A stretch of DNA of 64,000 nt, taken from NCBI GenBank assembly GCA_030549495.1, contig JAUIRK010000971.1:858501-922500 (forward strand). The letters run 5' to 3'. The translations under genes and the position numbers were made by a program. Below, piece after piece: positions 44,991-56,172 of this stretch. The DNA is from Nectonema munidae. Lineage: Eukaryota; Nematomorpha; Nectonematoida; Nectonematidae. The first letter of the stretch is position 1. Each line of letters begins with the position of its first letter. Below the pieces are notes generated by a model that was not told the origin of the DNA, ran no database searches, and saw nothing but the letters and a program-made list of their open reading frames with translations.

Positions 44991-45599
44991 TCAGACACGT
45001 AAACCCAATGCTAAGCCCATTTTCTGGACATGACTAAAGAATCTGAAATGAAATATAAATTAAATTACTAGCCCCCCCCCCCCCTCTTTGCGCACAAAAC
45101 TCCCATACATGAGGTTGATGTGCATAGCACACTCATAGAACACACATAGAACGACAAATTATTATATAAAAGATATTAAAAAAACTTACGAAAAATTACA
45201 ATGAAGAAAAGATGGAATTCATTTAAAAATAAAAATAGCGTATATACTATTTGTTAAGATTGTAGGAGAAAAGCACAAAGATAATAAATCAATGGTTATA
45301 AAACGGTTTTTTTCTCCTCTCTCTATGTCTTTCTTTAAAAGATATGAAAATTAAAATCGATTTATCATTTTTGTGGGGTTCTCTCAGTGCTTACTCTAAA
45401 AATCAGTGGTGAGTTTTTATATCGGCGTTTAGTGTAATTTTTCAGCAGTTATTGAAATATTTTTTTGTAAAAACCGGCTGTTATTAATTAAGTTGTAAAT
45501 GAGTTACTTTTCACTAGTTTACTCAATAAATTTCTCTTTAATATAAGAAAAAATGTTTTATTATATATATTTATACTCAGATAGAAGACACAACTGTTT

Positions 45600-46436
45600 G
45601 GAGGTGCTTTACAGCAAATTAAAAAAGCTCGTAATAAGTTGGATTTCTGTGAAAACTTAAGTTTTATATAGGTAAAGAAAAACTTAAGTTTTAAAGGTAA
45701 AGAATTAAGAAAAGTTTTTTCAGAGCACCTTTGTAAAAGATTACCCTATTCATCTGCAGCAGTTTTTAACCCTTTTGATTTTAGTCTTCTTCCTATAAAA
45801 GGTAAAAGATTTCCTAAAAAAGAAGTAAAATTTTCAATTAAAAACGTCGTAACGATATGTTCCAACTTTTTCGATAAAGATAAAAATAGAGTAAGCTGTG
45901 GAAAAAATTGTACCGAGATTTTGGCTTTCTTGAAAATTATGCTATAGGAGAGAAGATAACCGAAAAAAAAGGTTTGCGTGACTGAAGAAAAATAAATGGG
46001 AAAAGACTAAAACTTTGATAGACATAGTGACATGCATCTTCATTTGGAGCTGAGCGTGTATATTTTCATATGAAGTTAAATCAAAACATCGTGCATGTTT
46101 GAAAATTAATAGACTAGATGAACTGCTAGCTGTACGTCTACTGTCAATTCCAAATCAGATTTATTCAAATGGAAATCTAGAAGCTGCTTTCGAGCTTTGG
46201 TAAATATCAATCATGAGGACACTCAAGTGCACGAACAAATTTGCTTGATGTCTTATCAGATAAAGTAAAATCAGATGAAAACTTTTTTGAGAGAAGTGAT
46301 TCAGATTCCAATTCCATTTCTCCTATTGATGAAAGGGAGATTGATTGCTTTAAGGTGAAGAAAGAAAACTGCCCTAACTTAGAACATAAAGAAGTAGAAG
46401 ATGATTTGTTTGAAGACCGGGAATTGTATTAAATAA
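45600..46436 (+). pseudogene. Unidentified coding-like tract inside the hAT element, opposite strand
   Basis: Plus-strand pieces look like protein rather than random AT sequence: LFGGALQQIKKARNKLDFCE (45597), LPYSSAAVFNPFDFSLLPIK (45745), KRFPKKEVKFSIKNVVTICS (45805), and an acidic C-terminal frame at 46241-46432 (SDSDSNSISPIDEREID). A possible AATAAA follows at 46434. Several breaks separate them. I do not recognise the family. Because it lies within the 8-bp duplication it is either captured host sequence, a second element gene or a nested insert. Confidence 0.4.
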
Positions 46437-46978
46437 AAAGTAATTATGTATTTAAGATTTTAAATTCAATAAACTATTTTGAAATATAAGATTTCATTTA
46501 CAAAGCTTTCATTTATAGTTAAATATGATTAATTTCTAAAACTATTTTGAGATGTCCTCAGACTTAATTTTAAGTTAGCTTTAATCAAAGATATTATAAT
46601 TAAAAATAATTAACTTTGAACTTTTGTTAGACTTTGAAATTATTTTGAAGAATCATAAAAAATCGGCAATTGTCGTCAAAAACTTTTTTTTTCGGCGGTA
46701 TCTTTCATGAAAACTCTTATTTTTCGGAGATGGAGCGCCGAAAAAGCTTAGCGGAAACACGGGGTTCTCTTCTTCGTACTTTTCTTCATTTATCTTTGTT
46801 AAAATAGATAAGAAATTATCCACTATCCCTCAACCAATATTTGACTGTATAAACATAACAACTCTTAGAATTAAGAGTTGACAATGTTTTTATTTGGAGG
46901 TCTTGGCGACCCCAAGAAAAATGCTTGGTGACCCCATTTGGGGTCGCGACCTCAGAGTTGGGAACCCCTGACTTAGAC

Positions 46979-48020
46979 AAAAGTATACCTTTTAACTTAC
47001 TCGCAGTCTTATTTGGAATGATTTTTAACATTTCTTTATTTTTGAAAATTCGGAAAAACTTGACAAAAACACAAAATTTCTCGAAACTTGACGAAAATTT
47101 AAAGTTTTGAGCTTAACTTATAAAAAGTTTACAAAAATTACTTTTCAGCAAATTTTTTTCATTTTAAAATGAAAGAATAGACACGTAGAAAGGGATCTTT
47201 GGACCCAAACGCCTCGGGACTATAGGGTGCTAACGCTTTTAGACTATAAATTATCTTCAACCTAGAACAAATTGGACTTGAGAAATATTCGACTCAGAAA
47301 ATATGTGATGTTAAAAATTGACAAACAATTGTAACTTTTTTTCCAAATAAGCTGTTAAGTGAATTGCATTTTTTGTTTCACGCTTGTCAGCTCACTGATA
47401 ATCTATAAATATATATATATATGTATAGCAACTGAGATATGTTTGTGTAGTTGTGGTTGAAAGCATCACCGATCATTGAAGAATTGAACATTCTTGTCAT
47501 AAATCGAAGATGAAAAAGATTGATAATAATGGAAATATAACTAAAGTTAATTGGAAATTCCAAATAAAAATTCTTTTTCACATTAATCGATGAACATTTG
47601 ATGAAGTATTTAGGCGAAAAAAACTAGAGCAAAATTGAATTACATTTAGTGCCATTAAAAAAAAGCAAAATTAATTCTATAAAGTTTTCTTGTCGTTTAC
47701 TTTGCTAACGCGACAACGACTATATAATGCAAAAAAAATGCGAAATAGAACAAAATTTTGCGAATTTATAGAGGAAAGTTGAAGTAGACTAAAGAAATTT
47801 TTTATATAAGCTATAGCTATGGCTATCAAAGTCTTGATAAAGAACATTTGAAGTTTTCCAAATGAATTTTTTTAATATGACGCTGGAGTTCATTTGGAAT
47901 TCATTATTGAATAGATTTGAGAAATTAGTTTTTTTTTATCAAAGTCTCAATTTTTGATTGATTCAGATGTTTTGATTCAAGATTTACATCTGTATAATGG
48001 GAAATGTATTGATTTTATTT
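46979..48020. other. AT-rich spacer
   Basis: Holds an (AT)n run near 47407-47422. No gene was recognised. Confidence 0.45.
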
Positions 48021-48336
48021 GTTTAATTCAGAGATTTCCAAACTTTTCTAACTTATGGACCCCTAGATCTTTTTTGATCACCATCGACCCCATGTTCGAC
48101 TATGCTGAACTTAGTTTATTAAAAGTTAACCATTAGTTTTAACAACTTTCTATGACAGCTTAATTCTGATTTTGTAATCTTAAATCAAATGGGAAAAAAA
48201 TTAAAAGTTTTATTGGGGGAATTTTAAATCGAATTTCCAAGCAAAATAAAATTGAATCTAAATGAATGTGGCACAAAGAAAGGTAATGTGAAGGATGAGT
48301 TTGATGGTTTGCAAGCAGTTTGTCAATATTTGGTTT

Positions 48337-49998
48337 TTAGTTGGTGAGATTCAATCTCAAGTCTCCACGTTGGATAATTTGTAATCTGTTTCGCTTTTTT
48401 GTGAGAAGATTATTAACAACGCGGAAACCGTTCTCCACTAGGTACGAAAATGGAAAAGCAATCAATAGTTTGTTTGCAATAGCCCATAATTTGGGATAAG
48501 CAAAAGGAATTTCTTTTTGGAACCAAAACTGTTGATGACCTCTTTTAAAAAGCACCTTAAGCTCTTCGTTATAGCGAATAGTTCTTCTTGTAAAGCGATA
48601 TCTTCTACTTCAGATTCATCAAATGGTTTATTAGCCAATGAGGTATGTTCAGAGTTAAAATGTCATCAGATCTAACTTCAAAATCTTCATGAAGAGCATT
48701 TAAATGCTGGATGTATACCAAAAAGTTATCATCTTCAACGTGTGTCGATGATAAATTTGGAAACTCAGAAAGTTGGCGTTTTTCAATATTTTGTTTCATC
48801 AAATTAATTTTGCCAAGAAAAGTTGCAACAATGACTTTGTCTTAATTAAATTCAGTCTGTCTCCTTGTAACTGCAAGTTGACATCATTAAATTTAGTGAC
48901 AAATCATTTAAATAAGCAATATCTGCTTTGAATTTAATCAGGTTTTCTTTGAGAACGGGATGTTTAGGACTCAAAAAATCTAAAACAGTTTCAAAAAGAT
49001 AAAAAATCTTGTTAAACAAAGTCCTTTTGACAGCCATCTAACTTCGGTATAAACCAGTAACAGATTGAAGTCCTCGTTATTTTCTTGACACAACTGAGAA
49101 AATAACCTACTATTGAGCGCACTGCTACGAATCTTGTTAATGGTATTTATGACAAGTTGAAGAGAATCATGAAGTCTGGCATTCAATGTTTTCGCTACAA
49201 AATGTTGCCTGTGAATGACGCAATGAATTGCAAAAACAGGCACACTTCGTTTCACAGCTTTCTTTCGTTTCTACAGCTGCTGCTAAAATATTTGATAATG
49301 GAATAGATTTTTAAATGAAAAAGTTTTTCAAAACATTAAATATTGTTTCGCTTTTTGTATCTCTAATCAAACTTTCAGAAAAGAGCAGCTCTTCATGCAC
49401 CTTTTTGTTGAGGATAAAGAGGACATAAGCCAATAAAAGGGCTTCATTGTTAGGCAAAGTAGATTCATCGAGTTGGATAGAAACTTATTTGTTCGCAAAT
49501 GAGTACACAGAAAACTCTCAACATCAAGACTCATTTCATCAATACGCCTTTGAAGTGTGTTGTTGCGATTTTTTTCAGTACATCATGTGCAGATCGATAC
49601 AAAACAGTTGTTAAAACCTCTTCAATGGCAGGCATGATTAATTCCTCCCCGATAGTATGGTTTTTCCCAGATTTCGCTATAAGCATTGCAATATTATATG
49701 ATGCCTGTAAGCCATCATCTTCTTTTCTTGAGTTTGAAGGAGGCATCTTATCCACTGTAACCCTTATCACGTGTTTTTCTTTCAAAGTTTTGAAGTACGA
49801 CAGATTACAACTTTTTTTATCAGGATGACATCTGTTCACATGATCCTTCAACTTGGACGGATTCATTGCGTCGTTGCTCAACACTTTGCTACATATAAAA
49901 CACATGGGTAAGAAGTGGATGTCCGAGAGAGAAGAAACAAAGCCAAATTCCAAATATTCGATGCTATACTGCCTACATTTCTTTTTTTGCTCAGCCAT
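48337..49998 (-). pseudogene. hAT transposase, ZBED5/SCAND3-like, full length but frameshifted
   Basis: N to C on the minus strand: a 155-codon intact frame 49531-49998 starting MAEQKKKCRQYSIEYLEFGF with a BED-like finger (CFICSKVLSNDAMNPSKLKD, HVNRCHP) and AKSGKNHTIGEELIMPA; then FAIHCVIHRQHFVAKTL (49210), SALNSRLFSQLCQENNEDF and YTEVRWLSKG (49050), an AYLNDL segment, LSEFPNLSST (48770), and the C-terminal dimerisation part AFPFSYLVENGFRVVNN, KKRNRLQI and DLRLNLTN ending at 48337. This follows the domain order of ZBED5-type proteins. The region between about 49500 and 49260 is disturbed, and there are at least four frame breaks. The catalytic first acidic block is not clear. Confidence 0.85.
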
Positions 49999-50159
49999 GT
50001 TTAACAGAAATTATCTATGAATAAATTTGAAAATCAAGAAAGAAAACTTACAAAATGTTATTTCAATGACAAAATAAAATAAAATATGAAAACGAAAAGC
50101 CTTTTAAAATTAATGAAAAATGTCTTATCCCAATCTAAAAATAGTAACATACTTCACCC

Positions 50160-50290
50160 GGTGCACTATTTTTGGGCGTTTTGATTTTAGGGCCTTTTGG
50201 TTTCTGGTGTTTTGGTTTCGGGCCTTTTGGTTTTCGGCTACTTTGGTTTTCGGTGTTCGGGTGTTTTGGTTTTCAGGCATTTTGATTTGA
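50160..50290 (-). repeat. TTTTGGTTTTCGG tandem phrases in hAT 5' region
   Basis: About eight imperfect units of CGTTTTGATTTTAGGGC / CTTTTGGTTTTCGG type, 15-20 bp each, lie upstream of the transposase start. Read on the minus strand they fall in an open frame of ENQK/RNQ repeats (50125-50364), probably fortuitous. They may be subterminal transposase-binding sites. Confidence 0.55.
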
Positions 50291-51313
50291 CGCCCTTCAA
50301 AATATCTTCGACAAGCAATATCTAAAATTGCTATAAAATGCGAAGAATTGGACCGAATTATCACTTAATCCCTCTACCACTTATTTTGTTACTACAAGTA
50401 ATCTTTGAAAATTTATAATAAACAAAAACTTTCGACACTACTAATGAATTTATAAAACGAAGTTTAATTATAAAATCCCAAAAAAGGTTGTGAATTACAG
50501 CATTGTATATCAGGACGCAAAGTAGAAAACTTTCTTTAGAGGAGGGCGAGGGGATACTTTGTTTTTTCAATTCACTCTACACATAAAAACAGACAGATGC
50601 TGTAGGAAACATCCATGTGGTCACTTCTACAAAAACATCAAAACCTCAAATAAGTATATAAAATAGTTGTGGATAAAAATGACCCAGTTAGAAATGGCTC
50701 CAGTAAAATTGCCTTTGGTGAAATTTTTTAATATTACTAACTAACCAATTTTAACTAACTATTTAACTAACAAAACAACTATCTAAAAAAACTCACCGTA
50801 TTCCACCTCTCCCTTCTTCTCACACTTCGCACCATTTTGAGATGCAAGTAATAAAAAATTAATTATAGTACATTTTTCCTCTCTTAGTTTTATAAAAAAT
50901 TCCCAGTTTTTTTGTCAATTACAAGTAAAACTAGGATAATCAAGCACTTACTTTATTAGGGTATTATTAATATTATGAGAAAGCAGAGATTAATGTGTTC
51001 CCTAAACAGATGTTTGTTGATGAATAGTTGGAGACATGGATGTGAGCAGCCAGTACTTGCTTTCCCTTATCGATAAGACTGAGTATACATGTAGACCCCT
51101 TTTCACAAACCATAGACCACCCGAAAAAAGTTTTTCCTGCATAGACCCCTAACTAATTAATATCGACCCCTGGGGGTCTATATAGACCACTTTGGGAAAC
51201 AGTGGTTTAAATAGATGTCACTATATCCAAAATCAATTTTTAGTGAAAATTGATACATTTTCCTCAAATATAGAGATTTTTCAAGATACAACAAAAAGTC
51301 TGTTATAATTTAA

Positions 51314-51443
51314 CCCATTTACGACCAATGTTCCTATTATGGAACATAAGTAATTTCATCTTCGTCTGCTTTTTTCAATGACTTTGAATATAAATCGTCT
51401 GCGTTTTTTTAGATATCGTCTGCTTTGCTTGGTCTTAAATGGG
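51314..51443 (+). mobile_element. Small piggyBac-like MITE, copy 2 (130 bp, TTAA both sides)
   Basis: TTAA at 51310-51313 and 51444-51447. The ends CCCATTTACGACCAA and (inward) CCCATTTAAGACCAA are inverted. The interior is shared with 29481-29587. Confidence 0.85.
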
Positions 51444-51490
51444 TTAAAACAAATATGGATGAAAGCAAAAAATTTTTTAAAGTTTAATTT

Positions 51491-51605
51491 TTGTTTCAAA
51501 TGTTTAAGAGTGTTTAAAAAAAGGTTAGGTGACATTCCAGCATCATCACTTAATCATTCGACAATTCATCCTACAACACTCAAACATGCTTCAAAGTGTC
51601 ATCAC
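51491..51605 (+). repeat. Dispersed repeat, plus copy
   Basis: Inverted match to 54329-54444 over about 115 bp, including TTAGGTGACATTCCA, ACAATTCATCCTAC and CATGCTTCAAAGTGTCATCAC. No coding potential was recognised. Confidence 0.75.
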
Positions 51606-51797
51606 TCATCACACAAACCATCAGTCCATCTTTCATGACTAGAGGCAAAAAATGATGACTTAATTCCTTGAAAAATTGACCCAACGACTTCAAAAAGTTG
51701 AATTCATTTGTAAAAAAATTGGCGTAGAAATTATTCTATAATCAATTTTCGCAATTATTATTATTAATGTTATTATTGTAAGATACCATGTAATATT

Positions 51798-52620
51798 TTA
51801 AAGTATTCTCTTTAGAAAAGGCGCAATCTTTAGACAAAAGCTTTTTAAACACTGCAATTTATCTTTCCCATATGCGTTGGCTGTGCTATAGAAAATTTTT
51901 TTGTCTTTTGTTAAAAGCTTTTTCAGCATCGAAAATGACCTTTCATCTGCACAATTTGTAGCTTGACAATTTTGGTAATGCGAATAACAGTCAGAGCACA
52001 ATTTTCATTTGTTAATTGCTAAATATTTAGAATATCGTAAATTTGCAAATCTTGATCTTAATATTCATCAAACTCGATAAAGTAAAAAAAATTTTATTGC
52101 ATCTTGCTCAAAGAAGTTGACTCAGTTTTTTCAACTATTTGTGCAAGTTCAAGGTAATTATTTTTTATGTTCATCAATTATTAGTGCCCATCGCGTAACA
52201 ATCGCCACACAAGATTGCGCCAAACTCTTAAAACAAATTTTGTTTTTTATTTTTATAATTAAGGCCTTGATGATAGCCACCACGTCATCAACTTCCTTTC
52301 GTTAAAACTTGATTTTCATTGCACAAGTGTGCAAATCATGTGATGTGAAATAAATTTGGATAAATTGTTTTCAAAATTTTCCCAGCAGCTATATCGTATC
52401 TTTCAGCATCGGTTAAAAATAAATAAAAGTTTTGCTTTTCAATCTCAAAATTTCTTAAAGTGCCCTCTACTAATAGAACTACGTTTTCTGGTGTTAAGTG
52501 ATCTTCAAACAGCTTAGCATCCACGGACAACCTTTTTTCTTGAGCATTGATTGAACCAATTAAAATATTTGCGAAAGTCTTATCTTATTTTTAGCTTGAC
52601 TCTCATCGATCATTAAAATG
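51798..52620 (-). pseudogene. hAT transposase relic of a second type (CGGBP1-like hAT)
   Basis: Minus strand: LFEDHLTPENVVLLVEGTLR, then NFYLFLTDAERYDIAAGKIL and KTIYPNLFHIT (52450-52340), which match the [26 protein letters not shown] block of CGGBP1-like hAT proteins; then ATNCADERSFSMLKKL (51940), the C-terminal hAT dimerisation motif. The middle is scrambled by several breaks. This family differs from the ZBED5-like copies at 43775, 48337 and 58560. Confidence 0.65.
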
Positions 52621-52639
52621 ATCCTTCAATAAATAGCAT

Positions 52640-53885
52640 GAACTCTTTTTATTTTTCAATGAATCTTGAGCAAGATCTTTAACCAGTATTTCACTGAAGG
52701 AAACTGATGGAATTGAATATCCAGGAATAGAAAACAGTCTTTATAGCGATGGATGAGAAACATTGTGCAAAGAAATATTATCTTCAAAAAAGCATCTTAA
52801 TAAATTTCGTGAAAATTGTTTATCATATAAGTTTCCATATAAGTTTCAATATGGGTTGTATTTGATGATATGAGCAGACCAAGTTTATGTTTTTTTTTTA
52901 AATTTCTGTGGTGTTCGACAAACATTTTTTTTCATGATTCACAATTACTCCTCAAATTTTGCAAAACAAGTTTTTTTCAGAAAAAAAAAGAGTTCATCAG
53001 GATTTTTTTGGTTATTAGATTAATAATACCCGATTTACTTTATTATAAAAAAAGTTTTAAAACAGGAAAAAAGACATTTTAAAAATGATAAAAAAATATA
53101 TTACTTGAAACAAAATTCATAAAAAAATTGTAAAATATATTAAAGTAAAAATAAAACTTCAATTCCTTAATCTAAAGTTTCTATCTGTTCATCTCATGAT
53201 ATCGCTTTTTAAAATTGACTTTAATCCTGACTAGGGCATTATTACATCACTCGACTTTAAGTCACCGAGACTTTTCAATCCTTACATACTCATATCTTGG
53301 GTATATGGGGCGGAGTCAAATTGCAGGCGTATAGATTCTAGCATGCCCTAAAATAATGTATATTTTCAACCTCTATCTATAACATGCACTAAATATTTGT
53401 ATATCAATATTTTATGAAGTAGTGCATTAAAATTTAAAATTTATTCATAGAACTTATTAAAAGTTATCTTGGTTGCATGCAAGCCTTCCATTTTTCGATT
53501 TTCCTAACTTTTAGTATATCTCATTTACAAGCATATCTTTTTATTTAAGCACACGCTACATTCCGTTCTGCCGGTTTTCTTCCTCTGAAGAATTCAAAGG
53601 TTTTTACTGTTAGGTAGTGCTCTGAAGACCCGATTCTAGCCTTGTTACTATTCGAACCAACAGTAGATCCAACACTGTTAGGATTTTATCGTTCACTTAA
53701 CTCTATTCATATATTTGAAACAGTGAAATAGTATTTGCAAAGGTATAGTTGTGCAGTACAACGGCCTTTCTTGGATTTTAGTGAGAAGGAAAATCCAGAT
53801 AGATTTTGGACTCATCATTCTGCGCAGGACCACAATATTCGTGAGGATGGTCGCGAACTAGTGGTAGTATTCGGTTAAAATTAAC
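52640..53885. other. AT-rich DNA without recognised genes
   Basis: Nothing assigned. A GC-richer patch at 53560-53700 (CGTTCTGCCGG, TGAAGACCCGATTCTAGCC) is unexplained. Confidence 0.4.
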
Positions 53886-53890
53886 AGATC

Positions 53891-53950
53891 ATTGACCGGT
53901 GAATAAGGGTGACTAATTCACCGTAACGGAATCGTAATTCACCGGTCAAT
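53891..53950. repeat. Perfect 14-bp inverted repeat, 32-bp spacer
   Basis: ATTGACCGGTGAAT at 53891-53904 and its exact reverse complement ATTCACCGGTCAAT at 53937-53950. The spacer itself contains TTCACCG in variant form. It is possibly a tiny MITE or the end of one. Confidence 0.6.
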
Positions 53951-54328
53951 TCAACTCGAAAACCTTTAGCAAAGTATGATAAAGGTACATATATAAATGC
54001 TTTTAGTATACAATGTATTGTGTAATAATTATGTCATATTTTTTTAAACACAATTGCATAACGTTATTTTCATGTTCTGATACTTCTAATTATGTTCTAA
54101 TGAAATTGCGTTTAAAAAATTTTTCGCTTTCTTTGACGAACTATTTTAGGACTCAAAATTTTCTCGAAATTAACCCGTTATTTGTTCGATTAAGAGATAT
54201 ATTAGGCAATGAGATAAGCGGTTAACGAAAACACGCTTAATTCCCATCACAAGTGCGAGCGTCACAATCAAGTCTCAACTTCTAACTTTACTTATAATCG
54301 AAAATGCAGCAATGTGATTCCTAATGTG

Positions 54329-54444
54329 ATGACACTTTGAAGCATGTTTGAGTGTCGTAGGATGAATTGTCGAGGGATTACGTGATGATGATGGAATGTC
54401 ACCTAAGCTTTTTTTAAACACTCATAAACATTTGAAACAAAAAA
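54329..54444 (-). repeat. Dispersed repeat, minus copy
   Basis: Reverse-complement partner of 51491-51605, with about 85-90% identity by eye. Confidence 0.75.
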
Positions 54445-56160
54445 AAGTTGGAGATTTAAATTTTTTACATTATGGATATTTTTTATAAATTCTAACTTTT
54501 AGGTTATATCTAAATATCATATCAACGATTAAAATTACTTGAATTTTATTCAAAAGCCACACAAAATAAATATCCTAAGTAGTCATTGATTCAATAACGA
54601 GTGATGAAATGTCGTCATGGAACTTTTGAAGTGATAACTCTCTTGTGAACAAATGTCAGTCAATGAAAAGTCGTGACACCAAGTTATTTTGCATTTTTGG
54701 AAATTTTATTGTGGCATTTATGCCTTCTCACTTAAAACTCTTCGCAGTTCACCTTTTCACCTTTCGTAATATGAAAGTTAATGTTGAAATATATATCTGG
54801 ATTCTGCTGGCAATCGATTTTGTGTTGCGGTAGTTTTAATAATCAAGGTTGGGTTATTTTTGAGTATTAATATTTTTTTAGCCATTTAAAAATGGGAAAA
54901 ATAAGTCCAATTTTCCGTAAGCGTATGGAGTGACCCTTCTTTAGTCGAAAAGGAATTTATTTTAAATTATTTTAGATTTTTGGCATTCCAAGTCGTATTT
55001 TTGTGAGCACCTTGTATCGCAGTGAGATATTTTCCCTCTAACTGCGTAACCGTGCTCTTTTAACTTAATAACTACAATATACAAAATATTAATTTTTCAA
55101 AAAGAATTTTATTCCAATAAATTATAAACAGGCAAAATTTTTCATTGAAATATCATCGTGCTTTTTCCTATATTCTTGAAAACTTAAAATAAAATCATTG
55201 GAGAAAGGAAATTTGCGTTTATTTTTGAATCATATTGTCAAAATGATCTCAAGAGGCTAAGAATGGAAATGCTTGGATATTTAGATCAGTGTTTCTCACC
55301 CTTTTCCTCATATTTATAATTCCATTTACGGGAAGCCCACAAAAATGTTTTGACTGTGACATCATTGCTCTTTTTTTATAAAAAAAGAATTTTAAAGTAC
55401 AGGTAAAAAAATTTCCGAACTTCAAAAAGCATCTCTATGCCTAAAAAAAAGGATTTTTTTGTGTAATATCTATTAAAGCACAAACATTTGTATTCAGAAG
55501 GAAGCTAAAGTACATATATTCATCCATATTATTTGATATATCTCAATGCTTATTGTAATAAGTATACTTAGCATTAGCTACGAAACTTGATATTTCATTT
55601 TCATTTAAATCAATATATCATAAAAATTCTGACATCTTATTTATGTCTTACCTTTTTTTTCTTCTGCTTGAAATTCAATCGTTCAAAACGAAATAATAAA
55701 TTTTGATTGAGTAATCCGCATTTAAGGTAGTTTTAGTAACAATTTATTTAATGCAAAGAAACTTTTATTTGTGTTATCATTTAGCTTCAGTAAAAAAGGT
55801 AATGTTGCACTATCCGTGCGCAAGACTAAACAGGTAGGAAAAACGAGTTGACTTTTCACTTAAATCCACTTGAATCAGTGCCGTAGATGGACATGGGGTA
55901 CGAGGGGCTGTGCGCCCCGATGTCACTTGTGGTGCGCCCCATGTACCATATGTGATGGCATACATACATATCTATAATTACATTTATATATAGTTGATTT
56001 TCTCACAATATATCACGTGCCACACAACATCCATAAAAGACTTTAACACATTATAACCCAACAAGGTTTAAATCAAATAAAAAAGTCAAATTTTTTGAAA
56101 CTAGTTTTTTAGGGAATTTTTAAATATATTACAATAAAAAATTGGGAAATTTTTTTTTTC
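54445..56160. other. AT-rich DNA, possible solo hAT tips
   Basis: CAGTGTTTCTCACCCTTTTCC at 55287 and CAGTGCCGTAGATGGACATG at 55876 look like left tips of hAT-type elements, but no right tips or duplications were found. A GGGGC/GCCCC-rich patch follows at 55895-55945. Confidence 0.35.
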
Positions 56161-56172
56161 GTATTAAAAAAA

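Larger units (their letters stand above)
43455..46970 (-). mobile_element. hAT element, 3.5 kb, perfect 8-bp target duplication
   Basis: The left tip CAGTGGTTCGCGACCTTTTT and right tip (read inward) CAGGGGTTCCCAACTCTGAG are inverted relatives; GGTCGCGACC motifs lie near the right tip. ACTTAGAC flanks both sides (43447-43454 and 46971-46978), a perfect 8-bp duplication. The minus strand carries the transposase relic at 43775-44990. The remaining 2 kb holds an AT-rich tract, a C-run at 45074 and a plus-strand coding-like segment at 45600-46436. Confidence 0.85.
48029..51204 (-). mobile_element. hAT element, 3.2 kb, near-complete, 8-bp target duplication
   Basis: The left tip CAGAGATTTCCAAACTTTTC and right tip (inward) CACTGTTTCCCAAAGTGGTC are inverted, and both ends carry GGACCCC/GACCCC motifs. 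Flanks GTTTAATT (48021-48028) and GTTTAAAT (51205-51212) match at 7 of 8 bases. Inside is a full-length but broken transposase on the minus strand (48337-49998) and an upstream TTTTGG repeat (50160-50290). Confidence 0.82.

Noticed and set aside
49499-49828. 109-codon plus-strand frame
   Set aside because: It is antisense to the hAT transposase N-terminus, which has clear family motifs.
50125-50364. Basic ENQK/RNQ-repeat protein
   Set aside because: It arises from the TTTTGG phrase array in the 5' region of a hAT element; no start context or homology.
55287-55900. hAT elements starting at 55287 and 55876
   Set aside because: Only left-type tips were visible; no right tips or 8-bp duplications could be found.
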